64,000 nt of DNA from Orbicella faveolata (Eukaryota; Cnidaria; Anthozoa; Scleractinia; Merulinidae), in assembly GCF_002042975.1 (NCBI RefSeq), contig NW_018148923.1, positions 616,948 through 680,947 of the forward strand, in the 5' to 3' direction. Below the pieces are notes generated by a model that made no database searches, was not told where the DNA came from, and saw nothing but the letters and a program-made list of their open reading frames with translations. Of this stretch, positions 45,101 through 57,044 are shown one piece after another. A program made the translations under genes and the position numbers. Each line of letters opens with the position of its first letter. Within the stretch, counting starts at the first letter, position 1.

Positions 45101-47781
45101 GGACATACGGTCTTAGTTAACAACATCTATCTTTGATATTCGACATCCATTTTATGGTCAATTGACACCTGGTGTCCACTGACCAGTATCACATGACCAT
45201 ATTGCAGGCTCAAGTTTTGAGCTCATTGAAGTCACATGTATTTTTGAAATTTAATTACTGTAATCAGGCCTGGGTTGTTCAGAACTGAGCCGGTTAACGC
45301 TAACCAAGGATCAAAAGTTAACCCAAGTAAAAAATTTTCTTGTACGAAAATGTTTTTCCACTGAATATGTTCATGTAGTTTGAAATTATTAAACCTCAGA
45401 TGGCCAGACAATATAAGCAGAAAATCTCACTGCCAAAGTAAAAAAAAAAAAACTCAGATCAAAATTCTCACTTATCCAGGGTTAACTTAATCTGTTTTTG
45501 AACAACCCAGCTCAGGAGCTCCAGTTTTAGACTTGGCTAAATCTACATATTAGTTCTTCTCTTGTTTTCCATACACTTTGCACACCTCTTGTGGCTTGAA
45601 TAAGTTCTCTGTAATGTAAACGTTGTGTGGCTCTCCATAAAATTTCAGACGACTGATCTTTGATGATATGCAGGTCTACCATTTATTTTTTAGAGAGTGC
45701 CTCTTCTTCTTCTGATTTTGTTGGCATCATTACAGCTAGTCTTCAAATAGCTTGTGCTCCATGCTCTCCATCTCTGGGATTTGGATCTAGATCTATTGGT
45801 AAATGGTCAATCGGATACTTTGTAGTCTCCACATAGGGCAGAGTGAGCATTTTCACCCTTTTCTATCTGTGAATTTGACAGTAGGTTGTCTGACTTCAGC
45901 AGGTGCTTCCCCTCAATGTCTTTAAGAACTTGTCTTGCAACTTTCTACAAGTACATTTATACCATTCACATAGGGCAGAGTGAGCATTTTCACCCTTTTC
46001 TATCTGTGAATTTGACAGTAGGTTGTCTGACTTCAGCAGGTGCTTCCCCTCAATGTCTTTAAGAACTTGTCTTGCAACTTTCTACAAATACATTTATACC
46101 ATTCATGGATAAATGGTAGAAGAACAGGGAGTCCTTCATCTAAGAATACTTTGTTGACTGCATTCCAAACTTTTTTTGTTAACATTTGGTCTCTCTGAAG
46201 GCAAACTTATCAAGCATGAGAGAGGTAACTGTGAGCCTGTTTCCTCAAGCATGTCCACAGTTTTCTTTGCAACATCATGAACTTTGGCATGCCAAAAGAA
46301 CAGTGTCTTTAAGAATCTAGCGATCCACTGCCCGGCATGACATCCACTAAGTTTATGAGTTTAGAAAGAACGTTTTTCCTTTTTATTGTAAAATTATAGG
46401 GATTGTAGGAAAAGTTAAAAAATACACGAAATATAGGGACACTTGAAGCCCTGCAACTGAAAGTGACCAGTAGTTGTAGCAATAGTTTTAAGTAACAGTG
46501 TGTGATGAAAATGAGAATAATTAAGGAGTATTAGGTGCAAAACAGGAAAAAGTGAAAATCTAACACTAAAATAACAAGGGATATATTAAGATGTTTAACT
46601 TGGGAATTTAAAGATGGCTGCTCCCAAAGGATGTGCATGGCTTCCTTGATTTTAATTGGAAGCTAGTGGAAGCCGAGTCAAAAATGTTTAAACATTCTTC
46701 TGAACAAAGGGAGCGACAATTATCAGAACCCCTTATGTGTTTAAATATAAGGGAATGCTTGTCTGAGAGAAGATGTTCACAGATGTTGGTGGTGAAATGT
46801 CTGTTCGTTTCACCAACATAACAGGTGCTACAGCCTGCACACAAAAACTTGACATAAATAACTCGCAATCGCAACTTTATTATATAAACACCAATGAAAT
46901 CACACCAGGTGAGATTTCATATATTCACATGCAAAAATAACATGTTATCTTCACTCATGAAAAAATCACCATAAGCTGCTATGTTACATAATTGCGCTTT
47001 TCACAGCAAAAGTGAAATGGTTTGGTATTTCATTGGCGTTTATACAATAAATAGAACATTACATGGCTGCTTAGAGATACAACATTTATCTTCTCGTGTT
47101 GAAAAATATTTCATGAGTCAGCACAACAAACACTCAGGGTCAAAGAAATTTTGTATCTCCCTGAGAACGGGAAACAGCAACCTGGGATTTCTTTGCCTAA
47201 ACATGAGTTTAGTTAGCTTTTTTTGCCCATTGACTTGAAACCTACTTACATTAGGAGGAATCTTTGTCTATTTTTCTCTTCTTTATGCACTGCACGCATG
47301 AACACTTGCTGCTAAGATATCACGACAACATCTGCTTTTTCTAGGTTACCGTCGGTTACCGAGCTAAACCATGCCTGATGAGGCATTCAACTGTTGACAA
47401 ACCTAGGTTGGCTTACTTTTGATTTTGCCGCCATTTACCAAGGTTTGCTACTGTGTTTACATGATTAAAAATTTCAATTCAGTAAAGTTAAAACAAAACC
47501 AAGGTAAACATCTCTCATGAAACCACGGGCATAGAAAGGTATTTATGATAGAACGCTAGTAGATTTATACTAATATGGTTTAGCTGCCTAAATTTGTACT
47601 TACGGCACCAGTGCAGGTAAACCACATTCAAATTAAGCCATCTGAACAAGTCTTTGTTTATGATCCAAAGCGGCAACAAGAGGAGCTGAACGAAATTGAT
47701 GATAATGCCACTGGCTAAGAAAACTACCACCAGCCATAACCAGACTACGGCAAATTTCTTCACACTCATTGGCAAGACCAT
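36185..47781 (-). CDS. 1-acyl-sn-glycerol-3-phosphate acyltransferase, AGPAT3/4 (plant LPAT2) type, 8 coding exons
   Basis: The enzyme acylates lysophosphatidic acid to phosphatidic acid in ER/Golgi membranes. Exons are 47781-47604, 41878-41709, 40898-40737, 39965-39812, 38752-38650, 38185-38107, 37343-37145 and 36300-36185. All are GT-AG and in phase, giving 386 residues (human AGPAT3/4 are 376-378). An N-terminal membrane segment (about 8-36) is followed by SGIIINFVQLLLLPLWIINK. The catalytic NHX4D motif is NHRSDVD (95-101). The acceptor-binding motif is EGTR (176-179), and LLPRSKGF follows at 204-211. VPAVYDMEV begins exon 5. The C-terminal half has hydrophobic segments (exon 7) and ends with KKGSSFG, like vertebrate KGSSYG. 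The catalytic motifs (NHRSDVDW, FPFPFW before FAEGTR) are nearer plant LPAT2 than human AGPAT3 (NHNFEIDF). Intron 1 is 5.7 kb and loaded with mobile elements. A second in-frame ATG lies 4 codons downstream of the chosen start. Confidence 0.92.
37603..37851. mobile_element. Possible MITE in AGPAT intron 6
   Basis: The ends TATACTTCCCAACTCAAA and TTTGAGTTGGGAGGTATT are inverted repeats about 250 bp apart. The sequence just left of it (37,436-37,560) has repeated GGGAAAACG and GGAAAGCGCGG motifs, similar in style to 58,700-58,830. Confidence 0.5.
39405..39702. mobile_element. MITE-like repeat in AGPAT intron 4
   Basis: GGGACTCCCATATATAAA on the left and TTTTTATATGGGAAATTCCC on the right form imperfect inverted ends. 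CCCTAAGAGG/CCCTAAAAGG-type motifs recur inside. Both ends abut G- or C-runs. Confidence 0.5.
41151..41449. mobile_element. MITE, family A copy 1 (AGPAT intron 2 side)
   Basis: Ends AGTTCCAGAAAATATCCATA and ATGGATATTTTCTGGAACT are near-perfect inverted repeats. Two half-units with TTAAGCTTCATACATTT in the same orientation lie inside, so it looks like two merged copies. It includes a G-run with one N. Confidence 0.65.
42182..42345. mobile_element. MITE, family A copy 2
   Basis: Begins AGTTCCAGAAAACATCCATA and ends with GGTATGGATAT, sharing CACAGAAGGGATT and AAATGTATGAAGCT with copy 1. Confidence 0.65.
44220..44308 (-). mobile_element. Distal end of the interrupted Penelope-like element, with hammerhead-like motif
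   Basis: On the minus strand CTGATGA is followed by a hairpin (TGGATGA / TCATCCA) and then AAACATGTC, the layout of a hammerhead with a palindromic stem III. The conserved G before AAA is an A here, and stem I does not pair, so it is at best a relic. Confidence 0.4.
45269..45510. mobile_element. MITE nested in the hAT-like element
   Basis: Ends CCTGGGTTGTTCAGAACTGA and GTTTTTGAACAACCCAG are inverted repeats, with GGTTAACGC / GGGTTAAC motifs inside each end. No coding capacity. Confidence 0.55.
45831..46104. repeat. Tandem duplication, 2 x 137 bp
   Basis: 45,831-45,967 is repeated at 45,968-46,104 with a single difference (ACAAGTACATT versus ACAAATACATT). Both units begin ACATAGGGCAGAGTGAGC. 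It lies in the decayed coding part of the hAT-like element. Confidence 0.9.
46454..46880 (-). mobile_element. Penelope-like retroelement fragment with GIY-YIG endonuclease domain
   Basis: The minus-strand ORF 46,874-46,608 encodes CAGCSTCYVGETNRHF, then ICEHLLSDKHSLIFKHI and CLNIFDSASTSFQLK. These match the C-terminal GIY-YIG-type endonuclease of Penelope-like elements, with its Cys pairs. The non-coding tail continues to 46,454, is cut by the hAT-like element, and resumes at 44,308-44,220. No reverse transcriptase was found, so this is a 3' fragment. Confidence 0.75.
46880..47050. mobile_element. MITE in AGPAT intron 1
   Basis: Ends TATATAAACACCAATGAAAT and ATTTCATTGGCGTTTATACA are inverted repeats about 170 bp apart. 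The interior has no coding capacity. Confidence 0.6.
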
Positions 47782-48394
47782 GCCTCAAACAGCAGTTAAT
47801 ATTAAAACTTCCTTTGACAGCTCTCCTGATAAAAAAATCACAAATTTAAAATAAAGTTTACATCAGCATTGTCATTACCTTATAATTCAAAGGACAGGAT
47901 CCAAGGTACATTATGTATTAATTTTGGGTTTTTGCTAAAAAAAATCTTTATAGTCTTTTCAAGTAAAATGGCACAAAAAAAACTGTCCAATTTGCTTCAG
48001 TTGAAACCTAGATTTTTATACGCTGTCTAAGTTATAAGTCATTAAAAATGGCCCAAAAATAGTCACCAGGTCACAAGTCCCTGAGGTCTGGGGCTAGTGA
48101 TGTCAAACTAGATTCTAATGCTTTGTATGCCTTATTGTTACTTACTTTCATGAAAATTAATTTTCACAATTTAAAAATCACAAGATTAAAGACCCGAGAA
48201 AAACATTTAATCATAGGATGGGAGAAGGCAGGAGTTGCTGGGATAGTAAAGGGTGAGTCCGCTCTTCCTTGTGGAGTCCTTTGAAGAAATTAAAACTGTC
48301 TTTCAGCTGTAAGTACAAATAGATGGTGTTGTGTACTCTGTTTAGCTCTGCTTTGTTGCAAAGGAACATGTCAAACAAGTTTCAGTTTCGTTTC

Positions 48395-48660
48395 GTTACT
48401 GTAAATTATGATATTTAGAGAGGAAGTCACATCAGCCCTAGCTGGCTTTCATGGGGGAGTCCTCTATCCTGATTGAATTGGAATTTGGAAATGTTGGTTT
48501 TTCAGGAGGGAGGAAAACCACAGAACTCATAGAAAAACCCTCGGAGCAAGGTGAGAACCAACAGCAAACTCACCCACACATGGCACGGGGCTGGAATCGA
48601 ACCCGGGCCATATTGGTGAGAGGCGAGCGCTCTCACCATTGTGCCATCCCTGCACCTGCA
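48395..48660 (-). mobile_element. tRNA-derived SINE, family 2, with intact promoter boxes
   Basis: On the minus strand it begins GCAGGGATGGCACAATGG, giving an A box, and has a perfect B box GGTTCGATTCC within CCCGGGTTCGATTCCAGCCC. The unrelated body ends in a short AT-rich tail near 48,395. A C-run (48,661-48,675) abuts its head. It lies upstream of the first coding exon of the AGPAT gene. Confidence 0.75.
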
Positions 48661-49437
48661 CCCCCCCCCCCCCCCATGCTTTGCAAACTATTGCTGTAGA
48701 AAATTAAATTTAGTTGCGCCAATTCTGAATAAAACTGTTTGTTTGTGAAGATCAGTAATTTGACAATTTTCATTTTGAAATTCAGTTCCTTTTTAACATC
48801 ACAAATCGTAAAATTTACGTCCCGCGAAATATGCCTATTCCATTTTTGCAAAATTAAGCTTAAGTTCCCGCAAAAATAAGAGACAATAAGGTAAGCTTAC
48901 TTTATGCGAGATTCGAAGAGAGAAGTATTTGAAATGCAGACCAGAAGTGTAGTTGGCAGTTAGCGGCAGCAACCGGGAAGTTCCAGGAAGGTAACTTGTT
49001 TTGCATAAACACTTTATTATCGTGATGATCGACCACAGGCACAAAAAAGATATAGAAGAGAGCCGATTTTGTAAACTGCAAGTGAGCAAAGTGGGATTGA
49101 CCGTGCCTGAGAAATGAGAACCCTGTCCACGCAGGCTGGATTTAAGCTTAAATATTTATAATCTTTTTTTGTGATCGTTCTTATCATTATCAACTTATTC
49201 AATTAAGTGGGTGTAGTTGCGGTTTTTGCGAATATTTCATCACTAACACTAAACCAAGAGATCTTACGCAAATGTAGAGATATAAGGGTTGATCAAGGAG
49301 AATTGAAATAAAGCATGCACGTGCTGAAACAACTATAAGCCATTAAGGTGTCACCACGAAGCAAAAATTACTAATCGTTAAAAAACAAAGGTGGCCTAAA
49401 ATAAAAGAGACAAGTCAAAAACGAGGAAATTTCCTAC

Positions 49438-49560
49438 CTTATCCGAGTAAGTGTCTCAGTCTGAGAATCCCAACAACCTTCGATCCCCGAATCAAAATTT
49501 CAGCAGGGCGCCATTTTCCTTCTAGTCTTATATGAAGGGCATTTCAGTCCGCTGACTCTA
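49438..49560 (-). other. Probable 5' UTR exon and promoter-proximal region of the AGPAT gene
   Basis: On the minus strand a donor GATAAG|GTAGGA ends at 49,438, and an acceptor TTTTATCAG opens a short leader near 47,826 just before the AGPAT start codon. Together they fit a spliced 5' UTR. The exon contains AAAATGGCGCC, a YY1-like motif and also a four-codon upstream ORF. The transcription start is not visible. Confidence 0.4.
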
Positions 49561-52500
49561 TTTAAACCTTGGACTTGCTGTTCCAGACGTCTGGCGGGTG
49601 ATCCGCCTCGAGTAAATCACGCGCATGTCGCCAGTACTTTATACGATTTTCGTGCGGTAATTCATGAAAGAAGCAAACAAGAACAGCAACAATAATAATA
49701 CAACAATGATTTTCGAAATAAAAAGGAATTTGTCTATTTGTGTTTGTAAATTGTTATCAAGCCGGTGATGTTGGAGATTATCAGTGCAGGACAGAGGTCG
49801 TTTCGTCACATTAATTTATCCTATATTTACGGTGGATAATGTTTTGAGGGTCCTCTTTTTAACTAAAATAGCAACACAGTAATTTTCTATCAAGGAGTCA
49901 TTTCTTTTGTTCAAGTGTAAGACAGGCCATTTCTTTGCATTTTAAAGTTATCTGACAATTACAGCGGGGGCGGAGTGAATGTTCTCCTTTCAGCCACCAT
50001 GTTAACATGACATTTTTTTTTATCAAAGAGACATTCTCTTGTTTAAGATACGTGCTTATTGCTGTTTCTACGAAAGGACCGGACTGGATTATCAAGTCAG
50101 CTCCTTTGTTATGCTGAAAAGCCCTTTTGAAATCTTCCGGACTTTGTGCTATCCATCATCTTGTAAGCCACGTGCCCCTTCGCGTGACCGGCACTGGAGG
50201 ACAAACAACAAAACAACTTTTTTATCCTATTAATAGCGTTCAAAGATCCAAGATTCCATTCAACTTGATGGTTCCAAAAGAAAACTGATAGGAAAATATT
50301 TCCTCTCTGTTGCACAGTAGGCCAAATGTAACAACTTCATCGATCATGTAAGTATTTGACTGTGCGACTTACCTTGATGAACTGTCGTTTTAGCCAGAGT
50401 TATGAAAATACGATTCAGAGCTTCTTAGAGCTTCGTATTTTCACATTTTTGTGTATTTTGTTATCTTATTTTATTTTTACGACTACTGATGAGCAAACTA
50501 AAAGAGTTGGGTTGCAATATGTACCGAATACATCTGATTCCCTCGAAGCTGTTGACTTCTTTGCCTGCCCAGCTGAGATTCCTCTTCCTTTAAAAATTAT
50601 AAAACAGCATCGTTTTGGCTGCTTCCTTTAGTAGCCGAGTCTCACAACACAATGTTCAGAGCAAAACCTTAAACTTAAACCGTCCCGTTTTTGATCAATG
50701 CCTGTCTATACCTTCATTTTCAGTGACACTGCTATGAAGATTCGTCAGTTAGAATTTTCTCTTGTTATCATTCAATGCATATCATGATTTTGCTCCATCA
50801 AGTTAGTTGGCGAAATCACGTAACAAAGGGCTTTAGCAATAAGACCATGCCTATTTTGTGTCTCTGTGTAGTCCCTCCTCTTTTCTATGCAAAGTAAAGA
50901 GGAATGTTTTTGCAAATTTTACTTGTAAAGCATTTGACTAGATTAACTCTGAACACGTTTAATTTTCGGATTTGGGACAGTGGAGAAAGCCGTCAGTGGT
51001 GAATAGGTCAACCTAGTTGGATAGTGCTTGCAGTCATTGTATTTATTACCCATTACAGCTCTAAATTTGCCAAAATGATCTTATTTTTCTCGCTCTAATT
51101 CAAACCTGGAACAACTTGAAACTTTAGGGAGGTCGCTGACTGTGTGTTATACGGGGAAGATGCCTTCAACTTCGGTTTTCTCACTAGAAATTGCGCTTGG
51201 TGTACCAAAGCAAAAAAAAAAAAAAAAAAGATTCACGACTTCAAACATTGGTATAGCAGAACGTTACAGAAGTTGAACTTGACTGTGATATCACTACAGT
51301 GACGAAGGTGCGGTGTGCCGCACCTCGTAGGAGTTTTTCTAGAAATTTGTTGCGAGCCAAGTTGCACGAAACAAAGGAGAAATGGGAGAGGGCTGCTGTC
51401 ACAATTCGCGGGTTCGAGTTACCACTCCAGCTGCTTGGGCAAAAAGTAATTCTGTCAATTTCAGTCACAATGATCTACAGCTAGTATTTTATTCGCAACA
51501 AAAAGGCTCGTCTTATTTTGTGCAGTGACCGTTGACCATTAAGCATTCGTAAGTGAATTATTTACGAACTTCAGCGTTGATGAAGCGTTCTTTGACCCCC
51601 AAAGTGGGATAAATGCATATCCCTTAATCCTGTTCAAAGGCTCTTGTCAACGTTTGTCTAGGTTGCAAACTGTCCGGCCAGGCCCTAAAAGTCAAACCGG
51701 AATAAGAACTGATAATGCATGGGATGAAAGCATGACCGTGCAAAAGCTCGAGCGAGGAAGAAGAGAAAAAATAAACGCTTGGTGTGATTACATAACTGAT
51801 GTTTAGCATGTCGGACTCCGGATCGAAAGTATTGTTCATTTTGAATTCCGGCCGCTTTGCGTTCGCTTATCAGGGCGGGTACTAAGAGAACTGGACAAGG
51901 TCAATTATTATTTTTTTTTACTCCGCTTTTAACAAAACATAAATGTCGTGAATAAGCAAGCCTGGATGGATAATTTTTCTAATTCACTTCTCAGACCTAG
52001 CGAACCAGCCATCTGTTTGGTAAAAATATATGTATATAAATTTATATGTATATAAATTTAAATATCCGAAACTGTTCTTGTCCTGCGATCCGAGCAATGC
52101 GGATTTAGTCTAGCCATGCCTGAAATTCCACCCGGCCTCAAGAGTCCCCATGGGCCCGATGAGGATGAGGGTGAGGGATGCCTGAAATTCCACCATTGCA
52201 GAAGAGCTGTCAAACCTCGGGTTTCTGAAAGAAAATAGATTGACTCAAATCAAGGTGCACCTTATTTTGTGCCCACAGGCTTCACTGATCGACCAGTTTG
52301 CGAACGCACGAGGTCATCCGTCACTGCTCTGTGTGAATGAGATGCCAAGATATTTATCAAGAATATCTTGGTAGTTCCCCATTTACACTGGAGAAACCGG
52401 TTCGTCAACGGTTTGGATGAGTTCGACCTGATCATAATTTCAAGATGGCGGTGAAGAATTGCAAATGGTAAGCACAGTTTTTGGGTAAATGGTAAACAGC

Positions 52501-55500
52501 CCTTGTCGGTAATAGCTTCAAACTCTGATCAAATAATCCAGGCTTGGAAAATCATAGCAAACAAAATTCAGACAAAAAGGTGAGAGAGCCATTTTTCCAG
52601 TTTATTAAGCCGCGCCTTAAGATCACCTTGACTCGAACAACAACTTTCACTTTGGGCTTAAGCAATAGCTCAGTCAGTCATTTTCTTATCAGAAAACCTT
52701 GAATAGAACCACCCCGATACTGAACACAGTAGAGCCACCAAAGTCAAAGGAGTGGTCGTTTTAAATGGGCTCTTGAACAACGAAATGGCCGACTGAACTT
52801 TCGTTCCGACCGAAAGGAAGAAGCCATTGAAACAAGGTAGCCGCAAACCAACGAGTTACTGGGTCTTGTACAGCTGATACCCAAAACACAAATAGTTGTT
52901 TTGTTTTCAATCTGGCAGTTCTACGCTAGCAACCACAGAGCTCATTTTGGCCCTTTGAACAGGTAAAAACGTGCCTTTGCCAATAAAATGCTACGTTGCT
53001 GACACTTTTTGGCTGTCTAAATGTAAAGAGCAAGGTAAACTTAGTTTTAGGTTTGTGCTTGAAAATCTCGCATTGCAAGCAGTCGAAACAAACTGAAAAT
53101 CAGAACACCAACAATGTCTGGCAATCCCGTCGTAAGTTGTTCGGCAATGTTCGTCAGTTCGGATAAACCCTTACTGCTCAAAAGGCAGCCGCGTCGCCAA
53201 ACCAGACACTAACATTGACACTTTGTTATTTTAATTAAGCGTATTAGCATATGACATGTGCGTGACAACAATTTAAAAAGCTCTGCAAGGCTAAAAGTTT
53301 TAATTTGTCTCGTGCAGATCACGCAGACATTACAAAATCCAAACAACAATACGCTACTATTGAAATAGGTAAAACACAGATCTCAAGGGATAACGCGGAG
53401 ATAACCTGACTGTGTACCAGCCTGAGAATAGTTCTCTTAACACTTCAGATAGAAGCACCACGTCATCTAATTTAAACTGTTTGCAATTTCGCTCTACTTG
53501 TAAGTCCTTCTTTAGCGTTTATTTCGGTTTGGCTCGTGGGCAAAAAGAAGGCCACGATCTCGTGAGTATCTTAACAAACGGATCAGAAATCGTTATTTAT
53601 TCTCGATCATTTCTTGCGCGAATTGAAAGACTCCCTGTGGCGAATTTGTAATAATTCATAGCGAAAGTATTTTCCAGCGGTGACTGTTACTACTCAACAG
53701 CTGAAACAAAAAAAAAAAACATTCTTGTTTAAATTGAACGTAGCGTTTTCAATACAAGAAACTGGAGAAAAAGGAATTAATAAAAAGTTAAAGAATGTTT
53801 GCTGGCGAGATCGTGTGGCAAACAAAGAATCGGCTGGTTTTCAACTTTTGCCTGCAGGCAGCTTTCAACTGGTACCAGCTAATTTTAACATCCCCGAGAT
53901 CTCTGACTTTCATAGCCACTCTGCGATAAATTCTTGTTTTACAGACAGCCGAGAGCGATAATCACATGGCCGTAGAATTTTTCTCCGAATCTAATCAGCC
54001 TCAGCAAATATCGTTATTGGGTTGCCATACACTCGGAAATGTGTACTATTTGATATGTTGGTTTCTACGCGCCGAATTGAGACCCTGCGAAAGGTTAGTT
54101 TAAAAACATTGTCGTATCTAAACCATATGGCAGTTGTCTCGCGCTCTCTCTCTATGGCGAAGAAGACAAAACAAACTTTTGATTCTTAGATGTAATATGT
54201 GGGCATCCTCTACACAATATGCTCGACGCACTATGTTTTCCGTTAAGAGTACGGGGATAATTACGTATGTTCGACCGCTCTCGTGTTAATAATTTGGGTG
54301 TATTTCCAAAAGTAATTAAAGGAGACTTTTTTGTTTGAATACATTTCATTGCGACAGACCAGTGGCGGTGAAACAACTCAACCGTTAGCAAGGCGATATG
54401 GTTAACTGATCAAGCTCTCGCGGTCTATGAATGTTCTGTAAGTGAAAAAGAAAAACAACGAAAGAGAGAAAACTTCCCTTTCAAGACATTAGATGGTTCG
54501 CGTTATGATAGAAAGGACGGAGAGTTGTTTGGGCAATTTGCCACTTTTCATGAATCATTCAAAGCAGACCGTAGACAATAGAACCGTCTTTTCATGGTCA
54601 CAAGTTTGTGTCTCCTTGAACCACCTGTTTAAATTTCAGGAAACTCAAATTCAAAGCAAGACAGTCGAAAGAAAGCTCTCCTGGCGAGTTGTAAATACAG
54701 CCCACCAAATACCGACCTCTTCTTGGTTTCTATGAACGTAATTTATGAGTAGCCGTAAAAATTTCCACAGTTCGTGATCTCTCGTGCTGAAAATCCTTTG
54801 TTATAGTAGTCTAACAAATGGACAAATAGAAAAAAGTAATTGTTTGAGAGGGCAAGGCTCAGACCGCACTACCCCAATTTAGCGCAAGGTGCCCGACTCG
54901 AAAGTCATTTTTTTTCATAAATTGTAACGGGTGAAGTAGCTATTGAGCGAAAAATTTTTATTTTGTTTGTTTAGCGAGGGTAAATTTGAAAATGTTGGGC
55001 GTTATTTAGTAAAATTCCATTCAGTTGTTGTTGTAGCAACCGCACGTGACAGTTTTACCCCTGGCTGTTTTGCCACTGATAACCAATGAAAGCTCCTATC
55101 AGCTAAGTTCATTTGAATATTCCTAAGACAAAACACGGCTCGTTGAGCAAGACGGAAAAGCCATAGTGCTCAGACCTATGCCTGCTAACTAACATGTCGT
55201 TATGGGCGTTAAACCTAAATGTTATCTCGCTTGGTAAATCGAGTGCCTTATTATCGTCTTCAACGCAAGGCGTTCTCTTCAAGGCAAACCAAGGTAGGTA
55301 GTTGGGGAGAGGGGGAGGCCGGAAAATCGCTATACATCCTCAATCACGTTGAACAAGGGAATGTATTTTTGGCAAGGCCACGTTTTGAAAGCCTGAGTGA
55401 ATAGCAAATTAGGTATCAATTTGTCAAAAGATGTTTTGTGTTTCGGACTCCAGAAAGACTGGACCTCCGAAACTGAAACATTCAATGATTCAGAATCTGC

Positions 55501-57013
55501 TTTGAATTAGGTAAAAGTTGCAGATTCTAACAACATTCGCGATTTTTTTCTTTGCCCTTGAACTCATCGTCTTCGCACAACTTTTATTGGTGAAAATGCT
55601 TAAAAACGACAGTGTCTGGAAGACTTTGCATAAATTTGCTAATCGACAATAAAGAATATTTTACTCCCTTTTTGTCACTCGTTTGTTAACGCGAAGAAAT
55701 ATTGTCTAAAAACAATTGTCAGGATTCCGCTAAAAGACAAAACTCGTTAGAACTTTAAGCCTTTGATTGATGATCGGTGATAAACTGCCAGGATTTAACA
55801 GCATTCCACGTAAGACCCTCCGCCGGGGACGATGTAAGCGAGCGAGCTCTGATAGAATCTCAGTGAGCCGATGAAGCTGCTCTACCGATAAATAAATCAC
55901 AGAACTAGACATCCGTCGGAGGAGAGGAGTAATTAAATCACAGTCCCATTCTTTCGCCGGCCCTAGAATCTCGGAACTTCTCCAGCTGTAATAACATCAA
56001 AATCTACGGCAGTTCTGTTTTGACACGCATCCATCTTTCAACATATCTCGTTTTATTTATCAACTGAAAATATCGAGATAAGAATATTATCGCCGGAAAA
56101 TAAATATAAGGGCGACATAGATAACAACAGAATTCCATAAAACTCGAGTGAAACCTCTTAACGCTAAGTAGGAACATTGGACGAACTGTGAAAACCGGCA
56201 GTGAAGGTCGCCGAGTTACTAATACGTTTCAATTCAGCTCCCTTCGAAACAAATGTTTCAGTACGGTTCTGCCTCAAAACAAAGTTTCGATTAAAAACAA
56301 CGGTTTCACACGCTTCTTCACGATGTTACAATATCTGAAGTTATTTATCGTACAGAAATTGTCAGTGGACACGTGTGCTCCAAAACTGCACACAACTGTT
56401 GAACAACTGTATTTTTACTCTCTTCTTTGTCGAATCTGAGGCTCGCGTTTAACTCACACGACAAGTGTGCATTTGTCAGCCTCGTCGAAACGGTTGCCGC
56501 AAATTTTCGGCAACAAATGCATCCTGATTTCGGCACCGGTTAAATAAATTCGTCCAATGGTCGGTATATTCCCGAGTCATTACAAAGATGAACGAAAAAA
56601 TTTTAAAGCCAATATTTGGCACGGCGTTGCATCAGTCATGCATTTCACCCGGTTGACAGTTGCTCTAGTTTGTTGTTGCTTTTCGTTGTCAAATATCTCG
56701 AATTAACCATTCATCATGACAAGCAAATATTCATGGCTAAAAATAAGGAATACAGCCATGCACTACACGCTCAATTGTCACTGGAGGTCGTTGCTCCTTG
56801 TTTACGACCGAGAAGAGGTTAAATTTAGTACAGTGTTACTACGCTTGGTTGAATATTTTAGAAGTAGAAGCACTCCTCTAAACGTCATTCAAAACCTACC
56901 CTCGTTAAGTGGATGGTGAAATTCAACCCCATCTTAAGACTGATCTATGAAAAATCATTTTTCCAGGGTTGTAGATGATCAAAACTCTGAACGACTTCAA
57001 CAGGGTTCTAATT

Positions 57014-57016
<3 letters not shown>

Positions 57017-57044
<28 letters not shown>
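57017..57044 (+). repeat. GT dinucleotide microsatellite
   Basis: An uninterrupted GT run of about 14 units. Confidence 0.95.

Larger units (their letters stand above)
44309..46453 (-). mobile_element. hAT-like DNA transposon (copy 2) inserted in a Penelope-like element
   Basis: Terminal inverted repeats CAGGGCTTCAAGTG and CACTTGAAGCCCTG bound 2.1 kb. Subterminal ATATAGGG repeats are present at both ends. The minus strand carries decayed coding sequence related to copy 1, plus a charged stretch (44,968-44,741) with KLEQRRLNLFEIGKELMKSE. A separate MITE (45,269-45,510) and a 137-bp tandem duplication lie inside. No 8-bp target duplication is evident. It is not intact. Confidence 0.65.

Noticed and set aside
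53412-53961. Two successive open frames of 79 and 93 codons
   Set aside because: No domain, no splice sites joining them to other exons, and no similarity recognised.
55730-55912. Minus-strand ORF beginning MSSSVIYLSVEQLHRLTEIL as a possible first exon
   Set aside because: The peptide looks protein-like but there is no following exon, clear donor or known family.
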